DNA of 64,000 nt. It comes from a virus. The stretch spans positions 1 to 64,000 of IMG/VR virus record IMGVR_UViG_3300047174_000111. The stretch is one strand, 5' to 3'. Below are positions 5,298-13,324 of this stretch, piece by piece (the first letter of the stretch is position 1; every line of letters starts with the position of its first letter). Under the pieces are notes generated by a model, which was given only the letters and a program-made list of their open reading frames with translations, was not told the origin of the DNA and did no database searches. Made by a program: the position numbers and the translations under genes.

Positions 5298-6517
5298 TCC
5301 TCTCCCATAAGATCGCACTCGATCCGGCACCGGAGCAGGCGGTCTATTTTGCCCGCGCGGCTGGCACGGCTCGGTTTGCATGGAATTGGGCGCTCGGCCG
5401 ATGGCAAGAAGAGTATGCGCTGTGGAAGGAATACCAGTGCGGCCCGAAGCCATCAGAAGCCTCCCTGCGACGCGAGTTGAACGCGCTGAAAGAAGACGCC
5501 TTTCCGTGGATGCTGGAGGTGACGAAGAACGCGCCGCAGCAGGCCATCAAGAACCTTGGCGCGGCCTTTAAGAACTTCTTTGATGGCCGCGCCAAATATC
5601 CCCGCTTCAAGAAAAAAGGAGTATCCCACGACAGTTTTCGGGCTGATCCCGGCCCGGACAAGCTGCATCCGAACGCTGTTGAGGTGGACGGCAAGCGTAT
5701 CAAACTTCCGGTCATCGGTTGGGTGAAGATGCGCGAAGCTGTCCGCTTCGACGGCAGGATCAAGTCCGCTATCGTGTCGCGCACGGCGGATCGCTGGTTC
5801 GTCAGCCTGAGCGTCGAAGTCAATCACACGCCGCCTGTTCGTGAAACCCAAACGGCAGGCGGCGTTGATTTGGGCGTGAAAGCTCTCGCGACACTGAGCA
5901 ACGGGACTACCATCGAAGGCCCCAAGGCGCTGCGCCGGAACCTCAAGACGCTGCGCAGACGCAGCCGTGCCCATAGTCGCAAGGTCAAAGGCTCGGCCAA
6001 CCGGCGCAAATCGGCGGCGAGGCTGGCACGGCTGCACGCACGGATTGCCAACGTCCGGCAAGACGCGCTGCACAAGGCCACCACGCGGATCGTGGAGCAG
6101 TTTGATGTGATCGGCATCGAAGACCTGAACGTGCGCGGCATGATGGCAAACGGCAAACTCTCGCGTGCCGTCGCCGATGTCGGCATGTTCGAGTTTCGTA
6201 GGCAGATCGAATACAAGGCCGCGATGCAAGGCGCTCGTATCGTCGTGGCGAACCAGTGGTATCCGTCCAGCAAAACCTGTTCCGACTGCGGCCACATCCA
6301 TACCGGCTTGACGCTTTCGGATCGGGAATGGACGTGCGGCGGCTGCGGCGTGGTTCATGACCGGGACCACAACGCCGCCATCAACCTCGCGAATATGGCC
6401 GCCAGTTCGGCGGCTACAGCCTGTGGAGCGGGACGCTCTGGCCTTGATCTCGCGATCAAGGCGAAACTGCCCGCCGTGAAGCAGGAACCTATGCATGGAA
6501 TATTTGTCTATGTTTAG
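5294..6517 (+). CDS. tnpB: TnpB RNA-guided nuclease of the IS607-type element
   Basis: The 407-residue protein has the usual TnpB layout: an N-terminal HTH_OrfB region, then a split RuvC domain with Asp192 in GGVDLGVKAL, Glu in GIEDLNVRGM, and the last Asp in VHDRDHNAA. A four-cysteine zinc ribbon (CSDCGH ... CGGCG) lies between the last two motifs. All three catalytic acids are present, so it should be active. TnpB proteins cut DNA using an omega RNA encoded over the 3' end of tnpB and the transposon right end. The 3' end here, near 6440-6525, is where that RNA would lie. Confidence 0.93.
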   Translation: MILSHKIALDPAPEQAVYFARAAGTARFAWNWALGRWQEEYALWKEYQCGPKPSEASLRRELNALKEDAFPWMLEVTKNAPQQAIKNLGAAFKNFFDGRAKYPRFKKKGVSHDSFRADPGPDKLHPNAVEVDGKRIKLPVIGWVKMREAVRFDGRIKSAIVSRTADRWFVSLSVEVNHTPPVRETQTAGGVDLGVKALATLSNGTTIEGPKALRRNLKTLRRRSRAHSRKVKGSANRRKSAARLARLHARIANVRQDALHKATTRIVEQFDVIGIEDLNVRGMMANGKLSRAVADVGMFEFRRQIEYKAAMQGARIVVANQWYPSSKTCSDCGHIHTGLTLSDREWTCGGCGVVHDRDHNAAINLANMAASSAATACGAGRSGLDLAIKAKLPAVKQEPMHGIFVYV

Positions 6518-6547
6518 GAGAACGGCACCAACTGCTATGAGGCTCCC

Positions 6548-7135
6548 ATGTCCAGTGCTACCGCCCTTCGCACCCTCGTGCTGAACGCTGATTTCCGCCC
6601 GCTGGCCACATGGCCGCTGAGCCTCGTGCCGGCGCGCGACGGGATCACCGCAGTGCTCAGCGACACGGCAGCGGTGCTGGAGGAATGGGACGCGGTGTTC
6701 CGCTCGCCCTCGATCGAGGTGCGCGTGCCGAAGGTGATCGCGCTGCGCCAATATGCCCCGATCGACGCGGCGCCGAAGTTCTGCCGACGTTCGATCCTGC
6801 TGCGCGACCGCTACCGCTGCCAGTACTGCGGCGAGGCCTTCCCGGGGCAGGAGCTGACGTTCGACCATGTCATCCCTCGGGCGGCCGGCGGCACGACGAC
6901 CTGGGAGAACATCCTGAGCTGCTGCGTGAGGTGCAACGCGGCGAAGCGGGACCGGCCCGCCAATTACAGCGGGCGCAAGGGCCGCGCAGGGTCGAACGGG
7001 GCGATGCGGCCGCTCAAGGCGCCGCGCCAGCCCACGACCGCGGAGCTGCTGAGGGCCGGCCTGGAATTCCTCGATGCGGAGACGCGAGCCGACTACGGCA
7101 GCTGGCTGTACTGGAACGCCGAGCTGAAGGCTTAG
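6548..7135 (+). CDS. HNH endonuclease
   Basis: This 195-residue protein contains a canonical HNH module at about residues 80-140: CQYCG, then LTFDHVIPRAAGG with the catalytic DHV, ending in ENILSCCVRCNAAK. The two CxxC pairs would bind structural zinc. Such free-standing HNH proteins in phages act as homing or nicking endonucleases or assist packaging. It lies about 30 bp after tnpB, between the tRNA array and the minus-strand early operon, and ends head-to-head with the next gene at 7132. Its lone position suggests a selfish homing endonuclease. Confidence 0.88.
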   Translation: MSSATALRTLVLNADFRPLATWPLSLVPARDGITAVLSDTAAVLEEWDAVFRSPSIEVRVPKVIALRQYAPIDAAPKFCRRSILLRDRYRCQYCGEAFPGQELTFDHVIPRAAGGTTTWENILSCCVRCNAAKRDRPANYSGRKGRAGSNGAMRPLKAPRQPTTAELLRAGLEFLDAETRADYGSWLYWNAELKA

Positions 7136-7290
7136 CGGCCGCTCCGAAGGCGTCGTCTCAGCGTGTGCCCGAGCAGGTAGAGGCGAAACCGCTCAGGCAG
7201 CTCCCACTGGCGGGCGAACCATTGCCACGCGGCGTCGCGTATTGCGCTGGGAGGGAAATGCTCGGCATCTCTGAGGGTCGGTGCCGTCAT
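7132..7290 (-). CDS. small hypothetical protein (52 aa)
   Basis: It starts at ATG eight bases after the stop of the upstream gene, with an AAAGAG ribosome binding site. The 52-residue product has the aromatic-rich middle AAWQWFARQWELPERFRLY and a basic C-terminus. It is the last gene of the 7-22 kb minus-strand operon; its stop overlaps the end of the plus-strand HNH gene. No family recognised. Confidence 0.6.
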   Translation of the reverse strand: MTAPTLRDAEHFPPSAIRDAAWQWFARQWELPERFRLYLLGHTLRRRLRSGR

Positions 7291-7298
7291 TGGCTCTT

Positions 7299-7511
7299 TC
7301 ACCGCGATGCCTTCCGATGTTTCGGGTGATCCGCGATCTGAAATTCCAGCCGCTCCAGCGCGCGACGGATCGCGCCTGCCTTGTCGCACCATCCGGCGCC
7401 ATAGGCGGCCCCGATGGTGTTGGCGATGTCCGTCATGGCCTCCGACATGTCGCGGAGCTTGTCGCAGACCTGGTCGTGCTTTTCGCTGGTGAGCGGGACG
7501 AGGCGTTTCAC
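7299..7511 (-). CDS. small hypothetical protein (70 aa)
   Basis: A 70-residue, mostly helical protein (KRLVPLTSEKHDQVCDKLRD, then AIRRALERLEFQIAD). Its start overlaps the stop of the secreted-protein gene upstream by four bases (ATGA), indicating translational coupling. No function recognised. Confidence 0.65.
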   Translation of the reverse strand: MKRLVPLTSEKHDQVCDKLRDMSEAMTDIANTIGAAYGAGWCDKAGAIRRALERLEFQIADHPKHRKASR

Positions 7512-8347
7512 GGGACTGAGGGCTCAGCTGGCGCAGAAGGCGGCGTGCCGGTGGGCAGCATGCAGTCCAGGATCTGCTGAAACACATGGGCGCCAAGGCC
7601 GGCGGGAACGGATATCTCGACCTTGTGCGCATAAGGCGACATGATCCAATAACCGCTCCCGCTCGAACCGCTGAACACTGTCATGGATGGCTGCAACCAA
7701 CTCGACATCGAGGACATGCTTGTCGGCTGCATAACGTCCTGACCGAACGTGACAATGTCGTTTTCCGCCGATCTTGCGATTCCTTCGACCGTGACCGGAA
7801 GGCTGCGGTCGTCGTGATCGTATGATCGCACCGATGCGGTGTCGCTCTCAGGCAGATCGGCGGCGCCTTCGATTGTGACGATGTCGTGCCAGCCCTTTTC
7901 GTCTCGGTCCTGTCCTCGGGCGGTGCCAAAGGTTGCTTTGCCGTTGAGGTCTGGCGCATGTCCATTCGCCAGGCTGATCGGCGAATTTAGGTTGAGATTG
8001 ATCGCCTCGATGATTTTCCCGCCGCCGCGAGTCTCGGCGAACACGGACAGGAAATCTCCATAGCGCTCACACCTGAAATGGAAGGCGTCCACGTCCTTCT
8101 GGTGATCCGCCTGGAATTTCGCGAGACGGCCGGCCTGCTGCCTCACCACGAGCGGGACGAGTGCGCGCGCGTGCTCGGTGAGTTTGTCACGCCGCTGCTG
8201 TTCATCGGCCGCAGGCGTCGACACCGCACCCTGCGGTGGCAAATTGACAGGCTGGGCTGGCGCAGGCTGGCTTGGCCACCAGGCCGCGTCGGCCGCGCCG
8301 GCGGCGAACAACAGCGCGCCGCCCAGCGCAAAGATACGACCGTTCAT
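7508..8347 (-). CDS. secreted or periplasmic hypothetical protein
   Basis: The start at 8347 is chosen because an AAGGAG site precedes it and the product then begins with a clear signal peptide (MNGRIFALGGALLFAAGAADA, cleavage before AWW). The mature part has a Pro-rich spacer, a helical section (EQQRRDKLTEHARALVPLV) and a beta-rich C-terminal half. Export by a phage early gene could mean surface modification or superinfection exclusion, but no family was recognised. Confidence 0.7.
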   Translation of the reverse strand: MNGRIFALGGALLFAAGAADAAWWPSQPAPAQPVNLPPQGAVSTPAADEQQRRDKLTEHARALVPLVVRQQAGRLAKFQADHQKDVDAFHFRCERYGDFLSVFAETRGGGKIIEAINLNLNSPISLANGHAPDLNGKATFGTARGQDRDEKGWHDIVTIEGAADLPESDTASVRSYDHDDRSLPVTVEGIARSAENDIVTFGQDVMQPTSMSSMSSWLQPSMTVFSGSSGSGYWIMSPYAHKVEISVPAGLGAHVFQQILDCMLPTGTPPSAPAEPSVP

Positions 8348-8595
8348 GTCTTGTCTCCTTCTTGAGAGATTGGAGGTGAGGGCAGCGGCCTCCAATGCGT
8401 GACGTAGCGGTCAGACAGGTCTGGTTCGCTGTGGTCCCAGTTCATCCAGTCGTAGCCAATCTTCCATGATGCGATCTGGACTTCGCCATGCCACACGACC
8501 AGCAGTCGGCGCCCATCCTTCGGCGCGGTTGCGATCGGCTCACCTTCTTCAGTTCGCTGTCTGGGTCGTGCGTGTCGCGTTTCTTCCCGGCGCAT
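8344..8595 (-). CDS. DUF551-like small protein
   Basis: The core reads PIATAPKDGRRLLVVW and ends HWRPLPSPP, the typical start and end of DUF551 proteins, short phage proteins of unknown role. The true start is unclear: the first ATG gives a basic leader of about 21 residues with no good RBS and overlaps the upstream gene by about 150 bases. The family usually begins right at the W/EPIATAPKDG motif, so the annotated N-terminus may be wrong or a base may be missing. A second DUF551-like tail is at 53883-54386. Confidence 0.6.
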   Translation of the reverse strand: MRREETRHARPRQRTEEGEPIATAPKDGRRLLVVWHGEVQIASWKIGYDWMNWDHSEPDLSDRYVTHWRPLPSPPISQEGDKT

Positions 8596-8810
8596 CGGGG
8601 GCAGTAGGTGCGCGAAGACTGAAAAGGCCGGGTCAGCCAGCCATGGCGCATCGCGCGCTTCGCCAGCCCCTCAGGATCAAGTGGCTTGCCCGACGTGACT
8701 GTCATGTCGATCGACGACGGACAGGCGCGGCAGGTGAACCTCGCTACCGTGCGCTTGAAGCTGCCGTCTATGATCGTCGTGACCTGGAACCCCAGGTCGG
8801 TCTGCTTCAT
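8442..8810 (-). CDS. small zinc-binding hypothetical protein
   Basis: Starts at ATG overlapping the upstream TGA (TGATG). The 122-residue product has two Cys pairs (FTCRACPSS and YCPRCAGKK) that suggest a zinc finger. The last about 35 residues look like out-of-frame DUF551 sequence, so the natural protein may stop shortly after DPDSELKK, with an indel here. No known family. Confidence 0.55.
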   Translation of the reverse strand: MKQTDLGFQVTTIIDGSFKRTVARFTCRACPSSIDMTVTSGKPLDPEGLAKRAMRHGWLTRPFQSSRTYCPRCAGKKRDTHDPDSELKKVSRSQPRRRMGADCWSCGMAKSRSHHGRLATTG

Positions 8811-9296
8811 CAGACCAGATCCGGATCGTGCATCGGATGCGGCGGTGCGATGGCTGGGGCGAACCAATCCCAGCCGCGGCGGCACATTTCCTCCGGCTTG
8901 ACGGGATCGCGCTCGCCGACACAGATCCAATGCCCGTTCATCCATTGGGCCGCGCTCGGGCGGCAGCTCCGCTCGTGGCAGAGCCAGTGGTAGGCGTGCT
9001 TCTGCCAAGCCTTGGGCGGCTCGGTGCGCGGCTCGCGCGTCTTGTCCGTAGGGGGACGCCGCCTCGATCTCGATCCTGCCGCCGACTACATGCGGCGCGA
9101 CAACGAAGCGAAACCAAAGGTCGATTCGGCCGTTGTAGAGGATTGCCCCGACCGGGACATAGATGACCCGGGAGAACCGCCAGCCAGTGACGGCGCTGAG
9201 CGGCCGGATAATCTCGCAAGAGGGGTATCGCTCCATCCACGGAGTGGGATCGACACTCTCGTCCAAGATCACGCCGATTCGCTCGTCCAATTTCAA
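8810..9296 (-). pseudogene. hypothetical protein interrupted by a +1 frameshift at a C run
   Basis: The first part (TTG start; the second TTG, at 9290, has the better spacing from GAGGAGG) reads DERIGVILDESVDPTPW to VVGGRIEIEA. At GTCCCCCTAC near 9052-9060 the protein-like sequence continues one base later as PPTDKTREPRTEPPKAW, HWLCHERSCRPSAAQWMNG and CRRGWDWFAPA, ending with a TGA that overlaps the next ATG. Neither single frame makes a sensible full protein. The break is at five C bases, which fits a sequencing indel, a real mutation or programmed +1 shifting. Confidence 0.55.
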
Positions 9297-9517
9297 ACCT
9301 CCTCGATGGCGCTGGGCATGTCGCGCCAGCTGATCCGTGACCGCGCGCCGCAGACCTCTCGTGCCAGTCGTACGCCGAGGCTCGACGCCGTAAGCGAGGC
9401 ATTGGCCATTCGCGCGAGGCGGTCCAGCTGCTCGGCGCGCTCGCGATCGCCGGTGCGCTGTGCCTGCGTCGCCGCGGCGGCCAGGGCGCGGTAATCCGCC
9501 TCGGTGACATGGATCAC
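9293..9517 (-). CDS. small hypothetical protein (74 aa)
   Basis: A GTG start that overlaps the upstream stop by four bases (GTGA) gives IHVTEADYRALAAAATQAQ and a helical product ending SRISWRDMPSAIEEV. Longer in-frame readings upstream are Arg/Pro-rich shadow of the neighbouring gene. Function unknown. Confidence 0.65.
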   Translation of the reverse strand: MIHVTEADYRALAAAATQAQRTGDRERAEQLDRLARMANASLTASSLGVRLAREVCGARSRISWRDMPSAIEEV

Positions 9518-9927
9518 CGGCACGCGGACTGCTCCGAACCCAGCGCGGCCCGCGTCGCCAGCATTCGAAGGCGCGTGCCGATCACCCTTGCGCTGGTCCG
9601 GTGGCCGAACCGCTCGGTGATCACCGACGCGATCTCGTGCCGCGGGAGGCGCTCGTTGTGCAGCGACAAGATCAGGTGGTCCTCGGACGGCGTGAAAAAG
9701 GACACCGGCTGACCCTTGCGCAGGTACGGCGCCCGGCCGCCGCGGTCGCCGACGGCGCGCAGATCGTGCGTCACCATGTAGCAATAGATCGTCGATGGAT
9801 GGCGCTGGAGGCGCATCGCGATCTGGCCGCACGTCCGCCGGCTCGCGCTCAGCTTGGCGATCAAATCGCGCTCCTCGGGTGTGAGGCGTCCGCTCTTGGT
9901 GGCGTAGCTGGGACGGCTCGAGCGCAT
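9514..9927 (-). CDS. helix-turn-helix DNA-binding protein
   Basis: The 137-residue product has RLTPEERDLIAKLSASRRTC followed by GQIAMRLQRHPSTIYCYMV, a classic HTH of the IS30/HTH_38 kind. A second region, PSEDHLILSLHNERLPRHEI ... RTSARVIGTRLRML, resembles another HTH (SANT-like). It probably regulates phage transcription. It is flanked by small overlapping genes, with the stop of the upstream gene directly before its ATG. Confidence 0.7.
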   Translation of the reverse strand: MRSSRPSYATKSGRLTPEERDLIAKLSASRRTCGQIAMRLQRHPSTIYCYMVTHDLRAVGDRGGRAPYLRKGQPVSFFTPSEDHLILSLHNERLPRHEIASVITERFGHRTSARVIGTRLRMLATRAALGSEQSACR

Positions 9928-10191
9928 TTATTCACCTTCCTTCGGTGGCGGCTCAACATAGAGCGCAACGGGCACCTGCCAGCCGATGACGCGCAGCACG
10001 ATCTGGCCGCCCGCGTTCAGCATCTCCAGCTCCTGCGGTGTCGGTTCCCAGGCGCTCTCGCAGCACAGGCCGCCGTCCGCGTAGGGAAGAACGCGGATCG
10101 GCAGCGCGCCGCAGTCACCATGCACCTCGGGACGCCAGCCAACCGGTGCGCCGGGAGCAACGTTCCAGCCGGCGATTGCCTTCTTGATCAT
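9928..10191 (-). CDS. hypothetical phage protein (87 aa)
   Basis: The ATG at 10191 has an AAGGAAG site six bases upstream and overlaps the previous stop (ATGA). The product contains ALPIRVLPYADGGLCCESAW and EPTPQELEMLNAGGQIVLRV, a motif seen in many small phage proteins of unknown function. A TTG two codons upstream is a less likely start. Confidence 0.7.
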   Translation of the reverse strand: MIKKAIAGWNVAPGAPVGWRPEVHGDCGALPIRVLPYADGGLCCESAWEPTPQELEMLNAGGQIVLRVIGWQVPVALYVEPPPKEGE

Positions 10192-10409
10192 TCCCAACTT
10201 CCTTCTTCGTCAAGAAGGGTTCTGCACTCCGACGGCAAGCCCTGGCACCCGCAGATAGACGCCAACAAGCATTCGTCGCCGCTGTTGTGATAACCCTCAT
10301 GGTGTCCGCACGGGCACATGCGCGGGCCCTTCGGATAGCACCACGACGGCACGTACGGACCATCGTCTGGTGGGCCGTTGTAGCTGTCGCTGACGGGTCC
10401 GGGGGTCAT
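10188..10409 (-). CDS. Cys-rich small hypothetical protein
   Basis: This 73-residue protein has six cysteines arranged as WCYPKGPRMCPCGHHEGYH and CGCQGLPSEC, suggesting a zinc-binding fold. It starts with ATG overlapping the upstream stop and ends overlapping the next start. No function recognised. Confidence 0.6.
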   Translation of the reverse strand: MTPGPVSDSYNGPPDDGPYVPSWCYPKGPRMCPCGHHEGYHNSGDECLLASICGCQGLPSECRTLLDEEGSWE

Positions 10410-10603
10410 TCCTCGCGCTCCTCTTTTACCTGCGCGCTGGCAACAAGCGCCCGCATTCGGTCGCCCATCCCCGCCAAGTGCTTGCGCATGTCGCGCGCGG
10501 GCAACTCGGCGATGCTGTCGATTTCGTGCGACAGGCGGAGGATAATGGCGCGGAGGTGGAACAGGGCGGATGCGGGGTCGGGCGGTGGTTTGGGGGTGCT
10601 CAT
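10406..10603 (-). CDS. small hypothetical protein (65 aa)
   Basis: A short helical protein (LFHLRAIILRLSHEIDSIAE) with a charged C-terminus. Its start and stop overlap both neighbours by four bases, as throughout this operon. Function unknown. Confidence 0.6.
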   Translation of the reverse strand: MSTPKPPPDPASALFHLRAIILRLSHEIDSIAELPARDMRKHLAGMGDRMRALVASAQVKEEREE

Positions 10604-10803
10604 GCCCTACGCTCCTGCTTCGCGGCCCGCGCGGCCTTGGCTTCCTCCTGCGACGGCGCCGGCAATCCCCGCCACCGGATCGCGCAATCCGCATGCTGCG
10701 TGCGCCACTTTCCGGTCGCCGTCGTGTGGCGCTCAAAATGGCCTTCGCCGGCCGCGACGGGTTCGCCGCAGCGGTAGCAGGTGCCGGGGTATTTATTGCG
10801 CAT
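10600..10803 (-). CDS. zinc-ribbon hypothetical protein
   Basis: The product from the ATG at 10803 reads KYPGTCYRCGEPVAAGEG, then HADC, so two Cys pairs could bind zinc as in small zinc ribbons. The C-terminal third is Ala/Lys/Arg-rich. A longer upstream start would overlap the preceding gene more, so the shorter one is preferred. Confidence 0.65.
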   Translation of the reverse strand: MRNKYPGTCYRCGEPVAAGEGHFERHTTATGKWRTQHADCAIRWRGLPAPSQEEAKAARAAKQERRA

Positions 10804-11347
10804 CTTGCACGCCCTGATTAAGCGCCGCGTCGATTTTCGCGAGCGCCGTTTCATACTCCGTCAGCCACTCGTTATCATCGGGCTCGGCCGTCGAGCGAAC
10901 ACCCCCTACCGTCATGCTGTCAAAGCACACGTCGTAACAGTCCTTGAACACAACACGGACACCGGCGAGCACCCCACGCAACCGCTCATTCTCCTCCCGC
11001 AACCGCCAAGCTGGGAGAAAACACGCGGCATCGGTCTCGTCCTCGTCGGGTTCGTCTTCGACTTGCGTCTCGGCCTCGATAAGCGCTGGCGCTGGCCTCG
11101 CATAGACCCGCGGCCGCAGCATCTCGGCGCCCTTACGAGCGGTCTCTTCGTCGCACGGCCTGATCCCGAAGATCGCCGACCCTGCATAGTAGAGCACCTC
11201 GAAGCTGTCCGGCTCCGCGCCGGGAATCTCGATCTGCAGCATCGTCGCGCCGAACCGCTGCACCTCGCTGATCCGGCCGTAATGGGTGCGGTGACCCATG
11301 ATCTCGACGCGGCCCCACTGGTCCGAGGTCCCAGGTATGTCGGTCAT
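10793..11347 (-). CDS. conserved phage hypothetical protein
   Basis: The N-terminal 75 residues (WGRVEIMGHRTHYGRISEV, LQIEIPGAEPDSFEVLYY, AIFGIRPCDEETAR) form a small beta-rich domain found in many proteobacterial phages without known function. It is followed by an acidic linker and a helical part (EENERLRGVLAG). Length 184 residues. It sits in the middle of the minus-strand operon. Confidence 0.75.
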   Translation of the reverse strand: MTDIPGTSDQWGRVEIMGHRTHYGRISEVQRFGATMLQIEIPGAEPDSFEVLYYAGSAIFGIRPCDEETARKGAEMLRPRVYARPAPALIEAETQVEDEPDEDETDAACFLPAWRLREENERLRGVLAGVRVVFKDCYDVCFDSMTVGGVRSTAEPDDNEWLTEYETALAKIDAALNQGVQDAQ

Positions 11348-11359
11348 TTTGTGACGCTC

Positions 11360-11800
11360 CTAATCGCTTAGGTCTTCCCCGATGCCCTCGTCGGTGGGAT
11401 TCGCGTCGAGTTCGGCGATGAGGCGGCCGGCGATCTCGATGGCCACGCGGAGGGTGTGCGCCTCCATCATGATCTGCGACGCCGTCATCTCCGAGATCTT
11501 GACGGACGGCATCAGCCGATCTTGAGCGGCGGCGAGCTGCGCGCGAAGACTGCCAGGTATCTGTTCGACCGCCGTTTGCAGCAGTTTCGCCTGCTGGGTG
11601 GCGGCGTCGGCATCGTTCAGAAGCTTGACGGCGATGGCGAGCGCCGAGGTCGCATACATCCCGTGTTGCATCAGATCGGAAACCGTCATTTCGGAGAAAC
11701 GCGGCGGTTTCATTTGGGCGAGAATTGCTTCCAGCCTCGCCCTGGGCTCCGTCGGGAGCGGATACAATGCGCCGGCATTTTCAGTCTCTGTCTCGCTCAT
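11360..11800 (-). CDS. hypothetical protein (146 aa)
   Basis: The start at 11800 has a GAGGAG site at good spacing. The product is helical and contains two related segments, FSEMTVSDLMQHGMYATSAL and ISEMTASQIMMEAHTLRVAI, so it seems to be an internal duplication. First gene of this operon segment; a CACAT-N4-ATGTG palindrome lies 31 bp upstream at 11831, in the gap to a divergent gene. Confidence 0.7.
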   Translation of the reverse strand: MSETETENAGALYPLPTEPRARLEAILAQMKPPRFSEMTVSDLMQHGMYATSALAIAVKLLNDADAATQQAKLLQTAVEQIPGSLRAQLAAAQDRLMPSVKISEMTASQIMMEAHTLRVAIEIAGRLIAELDANPTDEGIGEDLSD

Positions 11801-11830
11801 TCGTCCAATCTCCTCGGTCCGTCGGGCGGC

Positions 11831-11844
11831 CACATTCAAATGTG
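11831..11844. promoter_or_regulatory. palindrome CACAT-N4-ATGTG, site 1 of 7
   Basis: Perfect five-base half-sites around TCAA, in the intergenic space between the divergent genes at 11800 (minus) and 11905 (plus). Part of a set of seven such palindromes; a probable operator. Confidence 0.6.
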
Positions 11845-11904
11845 TTATTGCGTCGTGCGCAAGATAAGAATGACATTCAGTGCACATCACAGGCGGAGCG
11901 CGCC

Positions 11905-12120
11905 ATGGCGGCGAACGACAACCACGGCCCGGTCAAGATCGAAGAGATAAGTTGCGAGTGCTGCGGCGCGCCGCTGGCCGACCGTGAGGGCGCGATCTTC
12001 GCTCTGCCCGGTGACGGGACGATCCAGGCTTGGTGCTCGCCCGGCTGCGCGGCGCAGCAGGGCAAGTGGCCATGGTCGAGTGCCGACCTAGTCACGCGCG
12101 CCTCGTGGCCGACGTCGTGA
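11905..12120 (+). CDS. small zinc-finger-like protein on the opposite strand
   Basis: This 71-residue protein is preceded by an AGGCGGAG site. CECCGAPLADREGAIFALPG and WCSPGCAAQQ give two Cys pairs. It is the only convincing plus-strand gene between 7 and 33 kb and is divergent from the gene at 11360-11800, with a palindrome between them. Function unknown. Confidence 0.6.
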   Translation: MAANDNHGPVKIEEISCECCGAPLADREGAIFALPGDGTIQAWCSPGCAAQQGKWPWSSADLVTRASWPTS

Positions 12121-12189
12121 CGCTCTACGTCGGGCGGTGGCGCGAACGGCCGCCGGATCGGCGCGGCCGGCGCCGCGCGGACCGTTGCA

Positions 12190-12477
12190 TCACGCTTTCG
12201 GGCCACACGTCATAGCCGGAGACGTTGGTGCAGCGTCCCCTGACACGCCGACGGCTGGTGCGGCGAGTCCTGAGTCCCGATCGGCCTGCGCGTCCAATGC
12301 GAGGCGATCCCAGGTGGCGCGACCCGCCTTGCGGCCCCGGCGGCGCGGGGGCGGCCATAGGCCATCCCGAACCTCCTCGTCGAAGGTCGTCTCGGAGACG
12401 CCGAGATAGCGCGCCGCCTCTTCCCGGCTCAGGTAGCGCAGCCAACCCGGGATCCATGTCGCGTCGGAACGCGTCAT
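12190..12477 (-). CDS. excisionase/AlpA-like DNA-binding protein
   Basis: The start at 12477 overlaps the preceding stop. LRYLSREEAARYLGVSETTF followed by EEVRDGLWPPPRRRGRKAGR is a winged MerR/HTH_17-type motif as in phage excisionases and AlpA regulators. The C-terminus is Ala-rich. It could control excision or transcription; there is no integrase in the window to pair it with. Confidence 0.65.
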   Translation of the reverse strand: MTRSDATWIPGWLRYLSREEAARYLGVSETTFDEEVRDGLWPPPRRRGRKAGRATWDRLALDAQADRDSGLAAPAVGVSGDAAPTSPAMTCGPKA

Positions 12478-12755
12478 CTCGGCCTGCTCAGCTCCTGATG
12501 ACACAGCTCCTGGGCACGCACGAGCTGTCCGCCGCTGAGCAGCGTGACGCGGCAATCCCGCGGCGCGATGCCGAGCTGGCCGGCGAGCGGGCCGAGCGTC
12601 CCGCTCCTGCATCCGACCCACGCATCACACGGGACGCAGATCCAGATCGCGTCGAACCGCTTGGTGGTATGGGCGCCAGGCTCCGGCTGATAGACCGCAG
12701 GGCGCCTGCAATACGGGCAGATCGGTCCGGTCGGCTCGGCAGGCATGTGGTTCAT
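12474..12755 (-). CDS. zinc-finger protein, DUF3268-like
   Basis: The 93-residue product has PICPYCRRPAVYQ ... IWICVPCDAWVGCRSGTLGP, which matches the pattern of DUF3268 zinc-finger-containing proteins (two CxxC pairs followed by a VG-x-H/R segment). Start ATG at 12755 overlaps the previous stop. Function unknown. Confidence 0.7.
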   Translation of the reverse strand: MNHMPAEPTGPICPYCRRPAVYQPEPGAHTTKRFDAIWICVPCDAWVGCRSGTLGPLAGQLGIAPRDCRVTLLSGGQLVRAQELCHQELSRPR

Positions 12756-13324
12756 CGGGTGTAGGGCTGCGGTGTGAGGTTGCCGGGCAGGTAGAGCGGA
12801 TGGCCCGGGATGCCGTCCTTGGTCAGCCGCAGAAAGGTCAAGGTCGCGCCGGCGCCGCGCAGCAGCTGTAAGATGCGCGTCGCCCGAGGCCGCAGCGGCT
12901 TCGGCGGAAGGCCGAACGCCAGCACCACGATTTTGGCGTAGCTCGCCATGTGCAGCATCGCCCTGTCGTTCTCGGGACCGACAGGGTCGGCGGCATCGAG
13001 GAGCTGCCTCGGATCGGTGGCCCGGTAGGCATGGACGTTGCCGATTAGCTGACCGCCATAGCCCCATCGGCGCGCGTAGGCGCCGGTCTTGATAAGCGTT
13101 GGGTCGGCATGGCCGATCGTCGCCACAGAGGGGTTCATCATGACGAACATCACGAACGGCCGGCTGCGATCCCAGATCTCGGCCAGTTCGTAGCGATACA
13201 GGCCGCAATCCGACATGATGGCCGAGATCTCAGAACCCTTCGGCCAGGGCGGCTTCGCCTTGCCGCCCGGATCGTGCGTCGCCTTTTCGAGCGCCAGAGT
13301 CGCTTGCGGGGCAGTCACAGCCAT
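12752..13324 (-). CDS. DUF1643 family protein
   Basis: Residues around 60-140 read FVMFVMMNPSVATIGHADPT, then YGGQLIGNVHAYRATDPRQL and GPENDRAM, the hallmark of DUF1643, found in phages and mobile elements, of unknown biochemical role. The ATG at 13324 is chosen because the upstream gene, in another frame, ends at 13315 just after it. The C-terminus GIPGHPLYLPGN is also typical. Confidence 0.8.
   Translation of the reverse strand: MAVTAPQATLALEKATHDPGGKAKPPWPKGSEISAIMSDCGLYRYELAEIWDRSRPFVMFVMMNPSVATIGHADPTLIKTGAYARRWGYGGQLIGNVHAYRATDPRQLLDAADPVGPENDRAMLHMASYAKIVVLAFGLPPKPLRPRATRILQLLRGAGATLTFLRLTKDGIPGHPLYLPGNLTPQPYTR

Larger units (their letters stand above)
4645..6525 (+). mobile_element. 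IS607-family insertion sequence (tnpA + tnpB), ends approximate
   Basis: The element is defined by an IS607-type serine recombinase overlapping a TnpB. The left boundary is inferred from the break in the tRNA-Val T-arm near 4645-4652, in or next to a run of G; IS607 elements insert between two G bases. The right boundary is inferred from the end of tnpB; no terminal inverted repeats are expected in this family. The coding sequence is less GC-rich than the flanks and carries A-rich stretches, which fits recent acquisition. Confidence 0.75.

Noticed and set aside
12190-12477. Excisionase-like gene as proof of a temperate phage
   Set aside because: No integrase or attachment site was found in the window, and AlpA/excisionase-like folds are also plain transcription regulators.
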